In this document: positions 1 through 8,299 of the stretch, one piece after another | How the letters are laid out: every line of letters begins with the position of its first letter | Numbering within the stretch: position 1 is the stretch's first letter | NCBI GenBank assembly: GCA_023229845.1 | Contig: JALNYK010000016.1 | Coordinates: 1-64,000, forward strand | Origin: Gallionella sp. | GTDB taxonomy: Bacteria > Pseudomonadota > Gammaproteobacteria > Burkholderiales > Gallionellaceae | Length of the DNA: 64,000 bases | Direction: 5' to 3' | Translations under genes and position numbers: made by a program | Notes under the pieces: model-generated | Seen by the model: the letters and a program-made list of their open reading frames with translations, nothing else | Databases searched by the model: none | What the model was told of the DNA's origin: nothing

Positions 1-61
1 TCGCTCAAACGCCCTGTCCTGATAGCTGGAGACGTTTGCGGCATCGGCACTCTATCCACGT

Positions 62-110
62 TTAAAAAAACCTGCAACAAATTTCGCGCATACGTATTGC
101 GAAAATTGCA
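62..110 (-). terminator. Possible intrinsic terminator of lysA
   Basis: Read on the minus strand just after the lysA stop there is an imperfect hairpin (arms around TTTTCGC and GCGAAA, extended by TTGCA/TGCAA-like flanks) followed by GG and a run of seven T. The position is right for termination of the lptM-lysA transcript. The arms are imperfect, so this is a moderate call. From here to base 1 no gene was recognised. Confidence 0.4.
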
Positions 111-114
111 ACAC

Positions 115-1362
115 TCACGGAAGCGTCCGCTCCCCCGCATACAGCTGTGCGACGGTCTCGCGCTCGCGCACCAGAAGCACCGACGCACCGTCCACCATCA
201 CCTCTGCAGCACGCGGACGAGTGTTGTAATTCGAACTCATGCTCATCCCGTACGCACCGGCGGAAAGCACAGCCAGCAAGGCTTGCGGGGCGACAGCCAG
301 TTCGCGCGCACGGCCGATGAAGTCGCCCGTTTCGCAGATCGGACCGACCACATCGTAGGTCTGTGCAGGATGATTTTCGCGCTGCAGCGGAAGAATTTCG
401 TGATACGCATCGTACAAGGCGGGACGCATCAGATCGTTCATCGCCGCATCGACGATGGCGAAATTTTTTTCTTCGCCGTACTTCAGATATTCGACTCGCG
501 TCAGTAATGCGCCGGAATTTCCGACCAGCACACGGCCCGGTTCGAGGATCAGTTTCTCGCTGCGTCCCTGCAGCGCATTCAGCAATGCGGCCACGTAATC
601 CGCAATCGCCGGCGGCATCTCGTCGCTGTAGCAAATGCCCAGCCCGCCGCCCAGATCGAGATGCTCGAAGCGTATGCCCTCGGCCGCCAGCGCGTCGGCC
701 AGCGCCAGCACCTTTTCCACCGCGGCGATGAACGGGCTGATCTCGGTGAGCTGCGAACCGATATGGCAATCCATGCCGGTGATGCGCAGATGCGACAGGT
801 CGCGCGCCCTGCGGTACAGCGCAATCGCCTCGTCGTAGGCGACGCCGAACTTGTTCTGCTTCAGCCCAGTGGAGATGTAGGGATGAGTCTTGGCATCAAC
901 GTTGGGATTCACGCGCAGACTGACAGGCGCGACCTTGCCCAAGCTGCCGGCCACTTCGTTCAGGCGCTCCAGCTCCGCAGCCGACTCGACGTTGAAGCAA
1001 AGAATGCCCGCCTCCAGCGCCATGCGCATCTCGGCGACGCTCTTGCCGACACCGGAGAACACCACCTTGCCCGCATCGCCGCCCGCCGCGATCACGCGCT
1101 GCAGCTCGCCGCCCGATACGATGTCGAAGCCCGCGCCGAGCCGCGCAAACACGTTCAGGATCGCCAAGTTGGAATTCGCCTTCACCGCGTAGCAGATCAG
1201 ATGTTCGCGGCCTTGCAGCGCGTCGCTGAATTGGCGATAGCCCTCGGTCAGCGCGGCGCGCGAATAGACGTAACAGGGCGTGCCGTACTGCGCGGCGATG
1301 TCCGCCAATGGAACCTGCTCGACGCACAGCGCGTCGTCGCGATATTGAAAATGACTGCTCAT
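115..1362 (-). CDS. lysA: Diaminopimelate decarboxylase
   Basis: A 415-residue PLP enzyme that decarboxylates meso-diaminopimelate to L-lysine, the last step of the DAP pathway, in the cytoplasm. The N-terminal alanine-racemase-like barrel carries the PLP lysine in CYAVKANSN (Lys61). Downstream are HIGSQL, the EPGR phosphate-binding motif and CETGDFIGR, the substrate-contact segment typical of LysA. The start chosen is the ATG whose first bases overlap the stop of lptM (ATGA), giving the family's usual N terminus. A longer reading into lptM would be an artefact. The lptM-lysA pair is a common proteobacterial arrangement; dapF, often next, is not visible in the 114 bases available downstream. 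Confidence 0.97.
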   Translation of the reverse strand: MSSHFQYRDDALCVEQVPLADIAAQYGTPCYVYSRAALTEGYRQFSDALQGREHLICYAVKANSNLAILNVFARLGAGFDIVSGGELQRVIAAGGDAGKVVFSGVGKSVAEMRMALEAGILCFNVESAAELERLNEVAGSLGKVAPVSLRVNPNVDAKTHPYISTGLKQNKFGVAYDEAIALYRRARDLSHLRITGMDCHIGSQLTEISPFIAAVEKVLALADALAAEGIRFEHLDLGGGLGICYSDEMPPAIADYVAALLNALQGRSEKLILEPGRVLVGNSGALLTRVEYLKYGEEKNFAIVDAAMNDLMRPALYDAYHEILPLQRENHPAQTYDVVGPICETGDFIGRARELAVAPQALLAVLSAGAYGMSMSSNYNTRPRAAEVMVDGASVLLVRERETVAQLYAGERTLP

Positions 1363-1502
1363 GATTGATCGTCCGTACAGAAAGTTGTTTGCGATGCCGC
1401 GAAGGATTGTGCGGCGGGAAGCTTGAGCGGCCCTTTCTTGCCGCAGCCTTGCAGCGACAAGGCCAGAGCCACGATAATGGCCAGCGTGAGTTTCAGGCGC
1501 AT
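1359..1502 (-). CDS. lptM: LPS translocon maturation lipoprotein LptM (YifL)
   Basis: A 47-residue small lipoprotein. The N terminus MRLKLTLAIIVALALSLQGC is a classic lipoprotein signal with lipobox LQGC (Cys20 as lipidation site), followed immediately by GKKGPLKLP, the signature of the LptM/YifL family. In E. coli this lipoprotein helps the LptD/LptE outer-membrane LPS translocon mature. Its stop overlaps the lysA ATG by 4 bases, so the two are almost certainly co-transcribed and translationally coupled. Family assignment rests on the GKKGPLxxP motif, size and the conserved position before lysA. Confidence 0.85.
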   Translation of the reverse strand: MRLKLTLAIIVALALSLQGCGKKGPLKLPAAQSFAASQTTFCTDDQS

Positions 1503-1554
1503 GATGATTCACCAGAGAATGAAAATTTAACCGACCGGATTATAAGGGCTCAGC

Positions 1555-1866
1555 ATGATCGAAAGCGAATTCAACCAACTGGCCGATGCCGCACTGGCGC
1601 GCATCGAAAAGGCCGTCGACGATTGCGGCGGCGACGTCGAATGCAACCGCAGCGGCAACGTGCTGGAGATCGAGTTCGACAACGGACAGAAGATCATCGT
1701 CAACCGCCACGACATCAATCGGGAGATCTGGGTAGCCGCGAAATCGGGCGGCTTTCACTATGCATGGAAGGATGGCGTCTGGCACAGCCAGCGCGACGAC
1801 AGCGAGTTATTCGCCCGCCTCGTCGAACTATTCGCGGCACAAGGAGAAGCCATCGACCTGCCGTAG
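1555..1866 (+). CDS. cyaY: Frataxin-like iron donor protein
   Basis: A 103-residue frataxin homologue (E. coli CyaY is about the same size), a cytoplasmic iron-binding modulator of Fe-S cluster assembly. It shows the family features: an acidic first helix (ESEFNQLADAALARIE... DDCGGD), beta-strands with VLEIEFDNGQKIIVN, and the conserved core IWVAAKSGGFHY followed by W. It is divergent from lptM-lysA, the usual position in this group. The TAG stop is supplied by the first bases (gTAGgtcggg) of the palindromic repeat at 1863, so the C terminus has probably been set by the repeat. Confidence 0.96.
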   Translation: MIESEFNQLADAALARIEKAVDDCGGDVECNRSGNVLEIEFDNGQKIIVNRHDINREIWVAAKSGGFHYAWKDGVWHSQRDDSELFARLVELFAAQGEAIDLP

Positions 1867-1935
1867 GTCGGGTTAGCGTAGCGTAACCCGACATCTGCAC
1901 ATTCACCGTCGGGTTACGGCCTAACCCGACCTACA
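1863..1935. repeat. GTAGGTCGGG-type palindromic repeat between convergent genes
   Basis: An interrupted palindrome whose outer arms are gtaggtcgggttag and ctaacccgacctac, with inner arms gtaacccgac/gtcgggttac. It lies between the convergent cyaY and YgjP-like genes and encodes the TAG stop of both (1864-1866 and, on the other strand, 1931-1933). Folded as RNA it could act as a bidirectional terminator. Related copies are at 13436, 31606, 46064 and 47597. Confidence 0.85.
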
Positions 1936-2665
1936 ATGCAATCGACTTCAGCTCGCGGCGCAGCTTCGCGTAGTTCGGGCAGGCGCTCTTCACCACTTCC
2001 CAGAACGCCGCCGAATGGTTCATCTCGCGCAGGTGCGAGAGTTCATGCACCACCACATAGTCGATCAGCCGCAGCGGCAGACGAATCAACTGTTCGTTGA
2101 GCCGCACCGTGCCGCGAGTGGTGCAGCTTCCCCACTGGGTCTTCGCCGACGACAGCTTGAGCACGCGCGGCGCGACGTTCAGCAGCGGTGCGTAATGCTC
2201 GACTCGCTCGGCGAACAGCGGCTCGGCCTGCAGGCGATACCAGTGCGACACCAGTTGTTCGATATGCTCGGCGTCAGACTCGTCCACGACGAACAGCCAC
2301 AGCTCCTTGCCGCGCTGCTGCGGGAGTCCGGCGAACAGGCTGGGGCGGATGCGCAGCGTCAACTTCTCGCCAAGAAAGGGGATGCTCTCGCCGTCCGCCC
2401 AGCGCAGCGCCTCGCGCTTGCGCGACTGCCAGCCGTCCAGCTTCTCGATCACCCAGTTCGCCTTGTCCTGCAGCACGCTGTGCAGCCAGCTTTCCGACGC
2501 GCGCAGCGGCATGCTCACGGTCAGCCCGCTGTCGTCGATGCGCAGGCCTATGCTGCGGCGCTTGCCGCTACGCTTGAGGGTGTAGGTGATTTGTTTGCCG
2601 GCGAGGAGTGCGGCGCGTTGCTCAACGGCGGGCGGGGAGACCAGATTGCGCAAACGCTTGAACAT
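1931..2665 (-). CDS. YgjP-like M48-type zinc metallopeptidase (DUF45)
   Basis: A 244-residue protein of the YgjP / DUF45 metallopeptidase family. The zinc site is seen as VVVHELSHLREMNHS near residues 205-220: HELSH plus a downstream His in the helix, with the family-typical KTQWGSC segment before it and FWEVVKSACPNY after it. No signal peptide or membrane span, so probably cytoplasmic. Family members are named putative hydrolases and their physiological substrate is not established. The ATG follows the plsC TAA directly with no spacer, so translation is probably coupled. The stop codon lies in the flanking palindromic repeat. Confidence 0.88.
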   Translation of the reverse strand: MFKRLRNLVSPPAVEQRAALLAGKQITYTLKRSGKRRSIGLRIDDSGLTVSMPLRASESWLHSVLQDKANWVIEKLDGWQSRKREALRWADGESIPFLGEKLTLRIRPSLFAGLPQQRGKELWLFVVDESDAEHIEQLVSHWYRLQAEPLFAERVEHYAPLLNVAPRVLKLSSAKTQWGSCTTRGTVRLNEQLIRLPLRLIDYVVVHELSHLREMNHSAAFWEVVKSACPNYAKLRRELKSIAL

Positions 2666-3373
2666 TTAATGCGTAAGTTGCTGTATCTCGTTCTCGATCC
2701 ACGCCTCGACCTCGGCGTTGATCTCGTCGGCCTTGCGGCCTTGCGTGACGATGGGTTTGCCTATGCTCATCGTCACCAGTCCCGGATGTTTGCTGAATGC
2801 GTTGCGGCCCCACAGGCGACCGGCATTGTGCGCCACTGGCACCACCGGCGTACCGCTGCTCGCCGCCAGCAATGCACCGCCGATCTTGTACTTGCCGCGC
2901 TGACCGTAAGGCACGCGCGTGCCCTCGGGGAAGATCACCACGCAGAAGCCTTTTGCCAGCCTGTCTTTGCCCTGCTTCAGCAACTGCTTCATCGCGCCCT
3001 TGCCGTCGCTGCGGTCGATCGCGATCGGGCTGGTCATCGCCAGCCCCCAGCCGAAAAACGGCAGCCACAGCAACTCGCGTTTCAGCACCCACACCTGCGG
3101 CGGAAACACCACCTGCAAGGCCAGCGTCTCCCAGGCCGACTGGTGCTTGCACAGCACGATGCAGGGCTCCTTCGGCAGGTTCTCGATGCCGCGCACCTCG
3201 TGGCGGATGCCGCACACCACGCGCAACAGCCTGATCATCGTGCGCGCATAGTTGGAGATGAGGCGGTAACGCGTCAGCGGAGAGAACGGAAACGTGAATA
3301 TCGCCAGCGTTGAAAAGATCGGCGTGAGGATCAGTTGCAGCAGCAGGAAAACCAGCGAACGCAGAACGGTCAT
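2666..3373 (-). CDS. plsC: 1-acyl-sn-glycerol-3-phosphate acyltransferase
   Basis: A 235-residue inner-membrane acyltransferase that converts lysophosphatidic acid to phosphatidic acid. Hydrophobic N-terminal helix (residues 3-30), then CKHQSAWETL (His77 with an x4-Glu82 spacing; many betaproteobacterial PlsC have Glu where E. coli has Asp), the block AIDRSDGKGAM, and the glycerophosphate-binding VVIFPEGTR. The ATG is chosen because it overlaps the gmhB stop (ATGA) and opens with the hydrophobic helix; upstream in-frame codons only shadow gmhB. The order gmhB-plsC-YgjP-like is a common downstream extension of glyS in betaproteobacteria. Confidence 0.93.
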   Translation of the reverse strand: MTVLRSLVFLLLQLILTPIFSTLAIFTFPFSPLTRYRLISNYARTMIRLLRVVCGIRHEVRGIENLPKEPCIVLCKHQSAWETLALQVVFPPQVWVLKRELLWLPFFGWGLAMTSPIAIDRSDGKGAMKQLLKQGKDRLAKGFCVVIFPEGTRVPYGQRGKYKIGGALLAASSGTPVVPVAHNAGRLWGRNAFSKHPGLVTMSIGKPIVTQGRKADEINAEVEAWIENEIQQLTH

Positions 3374-3903
3374 CGAACGAGCTCCGCGACCACCGCGGCG
3401 AGATCGGGGCGCACGATGGTTCCTTCCGGCAGATTGCCCTCCGCCTGCGTCTTCGCCCCTTTGCCGGTCAGCACCAGATACGGCTGTGCGCCCAGCGCGG
3501 CAGCCGGCAGCAGGTCGCGCAGCGAATCGCCGACCACCGGCACACCGGCGAGGCTGACGCCGTAAAGCGCCGAGATCTCCTCCAGCAGGCCGCTCTTGGG
3601 CTTGCGGCAATTGCACTGGTGCTCGCTGGTGTGCGGGCAGAAGAACACCGCGTCGATGCGCGCGCCGACCAGCGCGCAGGCCTTGTGCATCTTGTCGTGG
3701 ATCGCGTTCAGCATCGCCATGTCGAACAGCCCGCGCCCGATGCCGGACTGGTTGGTCGCGACGACCACGCGGTAGTCGGCCTGGTTCAGCCGCGCGATGG
3801 CCTCCAGGCTGCCGGGGATGGGCTTCCACTCCTCCGGGCTCTTGATGAACTGGTCGGAGTCGAAATTGATGACGCCGTCGCGGTCGAGGATGACGAGGTT
3901 CAT
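3370..3903 (-). CDS. gmhB: D-glycero-beta-D-manno-heptose-1,7-bisphosphate 7-phosphatase
   Basis: A 177-residue HAD-superfamily phosphatase that removes the 7-phosphate in the pathway to ADP-heptose for the LPS inner core. Motif I LDRDGVIN has the nucleophile Asp7 and acid/base Asp9; motif II is VATNQSG; the family zinc site is CPH...CNCRKP; motif IV is VVGDSLRDL. Length is normal. It sits between glyS and plsC, with a 4-base overlap into plsC and 40 bases after glyS, so it is probably in the glyQ-glyS transcript. Confidence 0.94.
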   Translation of the reverse strand: MNLVILDRDGVINFDSDQFIKSPEEWKPIPGSLEAIARLNQADYRVVVATNQSGIGRGLFDMAMLNAIHDKMHKACALVGARIDAVFFCPHTSEHQCNCRKPKSGLLEEISALYGVSLAGVPVVGDSLRDLLPAAALGAQPYLVLTGKGAKTQAEGNLPEGTIVRPDLAAVVAELVR

Positions 3904-3943
3904 AGGATTAGTCGTTAGTCGTAAGACGTAAGTTGGTAGTTGG

Positions 3944-6049
3944 TCACGAGGCCAACTTGGAAATATCCGCGACGCGGTTCATCGCGGCATGCAACTGCGC
4001 CAGCAAGGCGAGACGATTCGCGCGCAGCTTCTCGTCTTCAGCGTTCACCATCACGTTGTCGAAGAACGCATCCACCGGCAGGCGCAGCGCGGCGAGCGCC
4101 TGCAGCGAGGCGGTGTAGTCGCCCGCGGCGAACGCGGCATCGGCCTGCGGCGCAATCACGCCCAGCGCCTGGTGCAACGCCTGCTCGGCGGCTTCCGGCA
4201 ACAGCGCGGCATCGACCTTGTCGCTAATCGCACCCTCGACCTTTTTCAGGATGTTGCCGACGCGCTTGTTCGCGGCGGCGAGCGCGGCGGCTTCGGGCAA
4301 CGCGGCGAAGGCGCGGACGGCTTCGAGTTGTTTCGGCACCAGATGGAACTGCGTCGGGCGCATGCACAACACGGCCTCGACTTCGTTGGTCGTATAACCT
4401 TCCTCGCGCATCACGCCGCCGAGGCGCTCGAACACGAAGGTCTCGACCTCGGCGTGCGCATCGCTCAGCAAGCCGTGCGGGAAACCGGAGAATGCGGTCT
4501 TGACCAGATCGGGCAGGCTCAGCGGCAACTGCTTCTCGACCAGCATACGGATCACGCCCAGCGCATGACGGCGCAGCGCGAACGGGTCTTTATCGCCGGT
4601 AGGGATCTGGCCGATGCCGAACATGCCGACCAGCGTCTCCAGCTTGTCCGCCAGCGCGACGCAGACGCCCGCCATGTTGCGCGGCAACTCGTCGCCGGCG
4701 AAGCGCGGCTTGTAGTGGTCCTCGATGGCGAACGCGATGTCGTCGGACAGGCCGTCGTGCTGCGCGTAGTAGCGCCCCATAATGCCCTGCAGCTCGGGGA
4801 ACTCGCCGACCATGTCGGTCAGCAGGTCGGCCTTCGCCAGCAACGCGGCCTGATCGGCCTGCGCCGCCAGCGCATCGCCGCCGAGCTGCGCACCGATGGC
4901 GCGCGCAATCGCCTGCACGCGCTGCACGCGCTCGCCCTGCGTGCCAAGCTTGTTGTGGTACACGACCTTGGACAGGCCCAGCACGCGCGCGTCCAGCGGC
5001 TTCTTGCGGTCCTGGTCGAAGAAGAACTTCGCATCGGCCAGACGCGGACGCACCACGCGCTCATTGCCGCCGATCACCAGACTCGCATCCTTAGGGCTGA
5101 TGTTCGATACGATCAGGAACTTGTTGGTGAGCTTGCCCGCAGCGTCCAGCAGCGGGAAATATTTCTGGTTCGCCTTCATCGTCAGGATCAGGCATTCCTG
5201 CGGCACGGCAAGGAACTCCGTTTCAAACTGGCCGAGCAGCACGTTCGGGCGCTCGACCAGCGCGGTCACTTCGTCCAGCAGCGCATCGTCCTCGATGGGC
5301 TTCAACCCTTGCTTCGTGGCGGCGGCAGTCAGTTGTTTGACGATCTCGGCGCGACGCGCGGCGAAGCTCGCGACGACCGCGCCTTCGGTTTCCAGTTGCT
5401 GCGCATAGCTGTCGGCGTCCTTCAACGTCACGGTCGCGTGAGCGGCCTCGAAGCGGTGGCCATGCGTCTCGCGTCCGGCATTCAGGCCCAACGTGGAGAT
5501 AGGCACGATGTCCGCGCCGTGCAGCGCGACTAGCCCGTGCGCGGGGCGCACGAAGTTCACACTGCTCCAGCCGTCGGCCAGCTGGTAGGTCATCACCTTG
5601 GCGATGGGCAGCTTCGCGAGCGCGTCTTCCAGCGCCTTCTGCAATCCGTCGGCCAGCAACGCGCCTTTCGCGACGCTGTCGTAGAACAGCGCCTCGTTCT
5701 TGCCGTCCGGCGCGCGCTTGAGATTCGGCACCGCCGATGCGTCCGCACCCAGCGCGGCGAGGCGCTTCAGCAGCGCGGGCGTGGCATTGCCTTCCGCATC
5801 GAGGCCGACGCTGACCGGCATCAGCTTCTGCGACACCGACTTGTCCGCGGCCTGCGCCGCGACGTTCGTGACATGCACCGCGAGACGGCGCGGCGACGCA
5901 TAGGAAACAACCGCCGCATCGGCAGCCGCCAGCCCTTGCGCCTTCAGGCTCGCGGACAGGGTCTCGGCGAAACTCTCGCCCAGCCTCTTCAGCGACTTCG
6001 GCGGGAGCTCTTCGACGAACAACTCGACCAATAAATTTTTACTGCTCAT
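3944..6049 (-). CDS. glyS: Glycyl-tRNA synthetase beta subunit
   Basis: A 701-residue beta chain of the bacterial alpha2beta2 glycyl-tRNA synthetase, carrying the tRNA-recognition and anticodon-binding parts. The start MSSKNLLVELFVEELPPK and later blocks such as LTMKANQKYFPL, FFFDQDRKKPL and DPFALRRHALGVIR are hallmarks of GlyS. Length is typical (about 690-700). It follows glyQ on the same strand, but the two are separated by a 147-base gap almost filled by a palindromic element at 6061-6176. Confidence 0.98.
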   Translation of the reverse strand: MSSKNLLVELFVEELPPKSLKRLGESFAETLSASLKAQGLAAADAAVVSYASPRRLAVHVTNVAAQAADKSVSQKLMPVSVGLDAEGNATPALLKRLAALGADASAVPNLKRAPDGKNEALFYDSVAKGALLADGLQKALEDALAKLPIAKVMTYQLADGWSSVNFVRPAHGLVALHGADIVPISTLGLNAGRETHGHRFEAAHATVTLKDADSYAQQLETEGAVVASFAARRAEIVKQLTAAATKQGLKPIEDDALLDEVTALVERPNVLLGQFETEFLAVPQECLILTMKANQKYFPLLDAAGKLTNKFLIVSNISPKDASLVIGGNERVVRPRLADAKFFFDQDRKKPLDARVLGLSKVVYHNKLGTQGERVQRVQAIARAIGAQLGGDALAAQADQAALLAKADLLTDMVGEFPELQGIMGRYYAQHDGLSDDIAFAIEDHYKPRFAGDELPRNMAGVCVALADKLETLVGMFGIGQIPTGDKDPFALRRHALGVIRMLVEKQLPLSLPDLVKTAFSGFPHGLLSDAHAEVETFVFERLGGVMREEGYTTNEVEAVLCMRPTQFHLVPKQLEAVRAFAALPEAAALAAANKRVGNILKKVEGAISDKVDAALLPEAAEQALHQALGVIAPQADAAFAAGDYTASLQALAALRLPVDAFFDNVMVNAEDEKLRANRLALLAQLHAAMNRVADISKLAS

Positions 6050-6060
6050 ATTAAAACCCC

Positions 6061-6176
6061 GTCATTCCGGCGCAGGCCGGAATCCAGTTGATTGAATGAC
6101 TCCCGCATCGCGGGACAAAAGTTGTCCGCTGCGCGGAGTTGTTGTCTTGCTGGATTCCGGCCTGCGCCGGAATGAC
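6061..6176. repeat. MITE-like palindromic element between glyQ and glyS
   Basis: A 116-bp element bounded by a perfect 27-bp inverted repeat (6061-6087 and 6150-6176). Each arm contains its own short palindrome around ccggcgcaggccgg. The ends read attccggc / gccggaat, the widespread repeat that encodes the peptide VIPAQAGIQ when translated. The interior has a further imperfect hairpin (cccgcatcgcggg). It lies inside the glyQ-glyS transcription unit, where as RNA it would fold into a strong hairpin. A shorter relative is in mutY at 12845-12913. Confidence 0.9.
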
Positions 6177-6196
6177 GGCATAGGCTGTATTCAGAC

Positions 6197-7183
6197 TCAC
6201 GCCGCCGCCCTCTTCTCGATTTGCGCCAGCACTTCGTCCGCCCATTCCTTCGGTGCCATCGGGAAGCCGAGTCTTGCGCGGCTGTCGTAATAGCTCTGCG
6301 CAACGCCGCGCGCGAGGTTGCGGATGCGGCCGATGTAGGCCGCGCGCTCGGTCACCGAGATCGCGCCGCGCGCGTCCAGCAGGTTAAAGCTGTGCGCAGC
6401 CTTCAGCACCTGTTCATAGGCCGGCAGCGCGAGCTGCTGTTCCATCAGGTGCTTGGCCTGTTTCTCGTGCGCGCCGAACGCGGTGAACAGGAAATCGGCA
6501 TCGCTGTGTTCGAAGTTGTAGGTGGACTGCTCGACCTCGTTCTGATGGAACACGTCGCCGTAGCTGACTCCGGGCGAATAGGTCAGGTCAAACACGTTCT
6601 CCACGCCCTGCAGATACATCGCGAGGCGTTCGAGGCCGTAGGTGATCTCGCCGGTGATCGGCTTGCAGTCGATGCCGCCGACCTGCTGGAAATAGGTGAA
6701 CTGCGTCACTTCCATGCCGTTCAGCCAAACTTCCCAGCCCAGCCCCCACGCGCCCAGCGTCGGGTTCTCCCAGTCGTCCTCGACGAAGCGGATGTCGTTC
6801 TGCTTCAAGTCGAAACCCAGCGCCTCCAGCGAGCCGAGATACAGGTCGAGGATATTCGCCGGCGCAGGCTTGAGCACCACCTGGAACTGGTAATAGTGCT
6901 GCAAACGGTTCGGGTTCTCGCCGTAGCGCCCGTCCTTGGGGCGGCGCGAAGGCTGCACGTAAGCGGCCTTCCACGGTTCGGGCCCGAGCGCGCGCAGAAA
7001 GGTCGCGGTGTGCGAAGTGCCCGCGCCGACTTCCATGTCGTATGGCTGCAGCAGCGTGCAGCCCTGCTTGTCCCAGTAGTTCTGCAGGGTCAGGATGATT
7101 TGCTGAAAGCTGAGCCCCTGGCTCAGCTTCGGTGAAGACTCACTTCCACACGTGGAAGTGATGTCGGAACCAAATGTCTGCAT
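6197..7183 (-). CDS. glyQ: Glycyl-tRNA synthetase alpha subunit
   Basis: A 328-residue catalytic alpha subunit that activates glycine and charges tRNA-Gly together with GlyS. The core begins LSFQQIILTLQNYWDKQGC and includes YDMEVGAGTSHTATFLRALGPEPW and YVQPSRRPKDGRYGENPNR, nearly invariant in GlyQ. The chosen ATG leaves about 24 residues before the usual GlyQ start; this tail is Ser/Thr-rich and its coding DNA contains a perfect palindrome (cttccacacgtggaag, 7143-7158). An internal start nearer LSFQQ is possible, since most GlyQ proteins are about 300 residues. Confidence 0.96.
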   Translation of the reverse strand: MQTFGSDITSTCGSESSPKLSQGLSFQQIILTLQNYWDKQGCTLLQPYDMEVGAGTSHTATFLRALGPEPWKAAYVQPSRRPKDGRYGENPNRLQHYYQFQVVLKPAPANILDLYLGSLEALGFDLKQNDIRFVEDDWENPTLGAWGLGWEVWLNGMEVTQFTYFQQVGGIDCKPITGEITYGLERLAMYLQGVENVFDLTYSPGVSYGDVFHQNEVEQSTYNFEHSDADFLFTAFGAHEKQAKHLMEQQLALPAYEQVLKAAHSFNLLDARGAISVTERAAYIGRIRNLARGVAQSYYDSRARLGFPMAPKEWADEVLAQIEKRAAA

Positions 7184-7342
7184 GGTCGAATTCTTGAGCG
7201 TTTTCAAAGTGGCGCATTTTACCGGTTTTCGCCCGCCGCCGCAGGGCGAATCCCGCCGCCGATTCGCCAAAAAGACGGCTTTCAGCCGATTTACTCAAGG
7301 TTGGGTGGAAGCCGCCGATATAGCAATTGAAAGGAGAACGCC

Positions 7343-7507
7343 ATGTTAAAAGTATTCCTCACTCAAGACCCGCAGACACTGCGCGCACTCTACGACAGTG
7401 AAGCGAAATTACTGGGCGTGTTCCAATCGATGTGCGAAGCACAGGAAACGCTTGGGGACATGCTGAACTTCTGCAGCATCCGCTTCATCAACTATACGGT
7501 TCATTAA
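7343..7507 (+). CDS. Small protein of unknown function (54 residues)
   Basis: A 54-codon ORF starting MLKVFLTQDPQTLRALYD and ending FCSIRFINYTVH. A strong ribosome binding site (AAGGAG, 7 bases before the ATG) supports translation. The peptide is mixed helical with two Cys (CEAQE, NFCSI) and shows no signal peptide or membrane span. It lies between divergent glyQ and downstream ubiX, 132 bases before ubiX. I do not recognise a family; codon use matches its neighbours. Confidence 0.55.
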   Translation: MLKVFLTQDPQTLRALYDSEAKLLGVFQSMCEAQETLGDMLNFCSIRFINYTVH

Positions 7508-7639
7508 CCCCATCCGCTCGCGCCCCGGTCGAAAGTACCCTCGACCAGGGTGCGCTTATCCCCCCGCCGCCGGATTCGTTGATAATATGCCGGACGCCCT
7601 CTCCCGCCGTGGGAAAGGGGGACTCGACGGCACCCGATC

Positions 7640-8239
7640 ATGAAAACCATCACCCTCGCCTTCACCGGCGCATCCGGCCTGCCCTACGGCATGCGCCTGC
7701 TCGAATGCCTGTTGCAAAGCGGACAGCGCGTCCACCTCGTCTACTCGCAAGCCGCACAGATCGTCGCCAAACAGGAACTGGATCTCACGCTGCCCAGCCG
7801 CCCGCAAGACGCGGAGCAGATGTTCAAGGAACGCTTCGGCCAATTCAGCGGCGAGTTAAAGGTGTTCGGCATCCAGGACTGGTACGCCCCCATGGCCTCC
7901 GGCTCCAACCCCGGCGACGCGATGGTGGTCTGCCCCTGCACCATGGGCACGCTGGGCAAGATCGCCGGCGGCATCAGCGACGACCTGATCTGCCGAGCCG
8001 CCGATGTGATACTCAAGGAGAAACGCACGCTGATCCTAGTGCCGCGGGAGATGCCGTTCTCGGCGATCCATCTGGAGAACATGCTCAGGCTGTCGCATGC
8101 CGGCGCGACCATCATGCCGCCGAATCCGGGGTTCTATCACCATCCGCAGAGCGTGCAGGATGTGGTGGATTTTGTGGTGGCGAGGGTGATGGATCATCTC
8201 GGTGTCGAGCAGTCTCTGATGAAGAAGTGGGGCGATTAA
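7640..8239 (+). CDS. ubiX: Flavin prenyltransferase UbiX
   Basis: A 199-residue UbiX/Pad1 protein that joins dimethylallyl phosphate to FMN, making the prenyl-FMN cofactor for UbiD-type decarboxylases, needed for ubiquinone synthesis. The Rossmann-like N terminus TLAFTGASGLPYGMRLLE, the FMN site VVCPCTMGTLGKIAGGISDDLICRAAD (family-conserved), and LILVPREMPFSAIHLENM are diagnostic. Length is normal. A palindromic repeat follows the stop by 7 bases and may terminate transcription. Confidence 0.97.
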   Translation: MKTITLAFTGASGLPYGMRLLECLLQSGQRVHLVYSQAAQIVAKQELDLTLPSRPQDAEQMFKERFGQFSGELKVFGIQDWYAPMASGSNPGDAMVVCPCTMGTLGKIAGGISDDLICRAADVILKEKRTLILVPREMPFSAIHLENMLRLSHAGATIMPPNPGFYHHPQSVQDVVDFVVARVMDHLGVEQSLMKKWGD

Positions 8240-8246
8240 AATTACT

Positions 8247-8279
8247 CCGTTCGTGCTGAGCTTGTCGAAGCATGAACGG
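8247..8279. repeat. GTTCGTGCTGAGCTTGTCGAAG-type hairpin repeat
   Basis: Inverted repeat ccgttcgtg / catgaacgg (one mismatch) around gagcttgtcgaag, a sequence seen as a dispersed intergenic repeat in many proteobacteria. It begins 7 bases after ubiX and could act as a transcription stop or mRNA stabiliser. A degenerate relative precedes mutY near 13545-13575. Confidence 0.6.
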
Positions 8280-8299
8280 ATTTAGTCGGCGCTCAACAG

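Noticed and set aside
1..60. Possible start of a minus-strand gene (ATG at 44) downstream of lysA
   Set aside because: Only about 14 codons are visible, they do not resemble DapF or another known N terminus, and no clear ribosome site precedes them.
3989..5533. Long open frame on the strand opposite glyS
   Set aside because: Arg/His/Gln-rich composition of the complementary strand of a GC-rich gene; glyS is certain.
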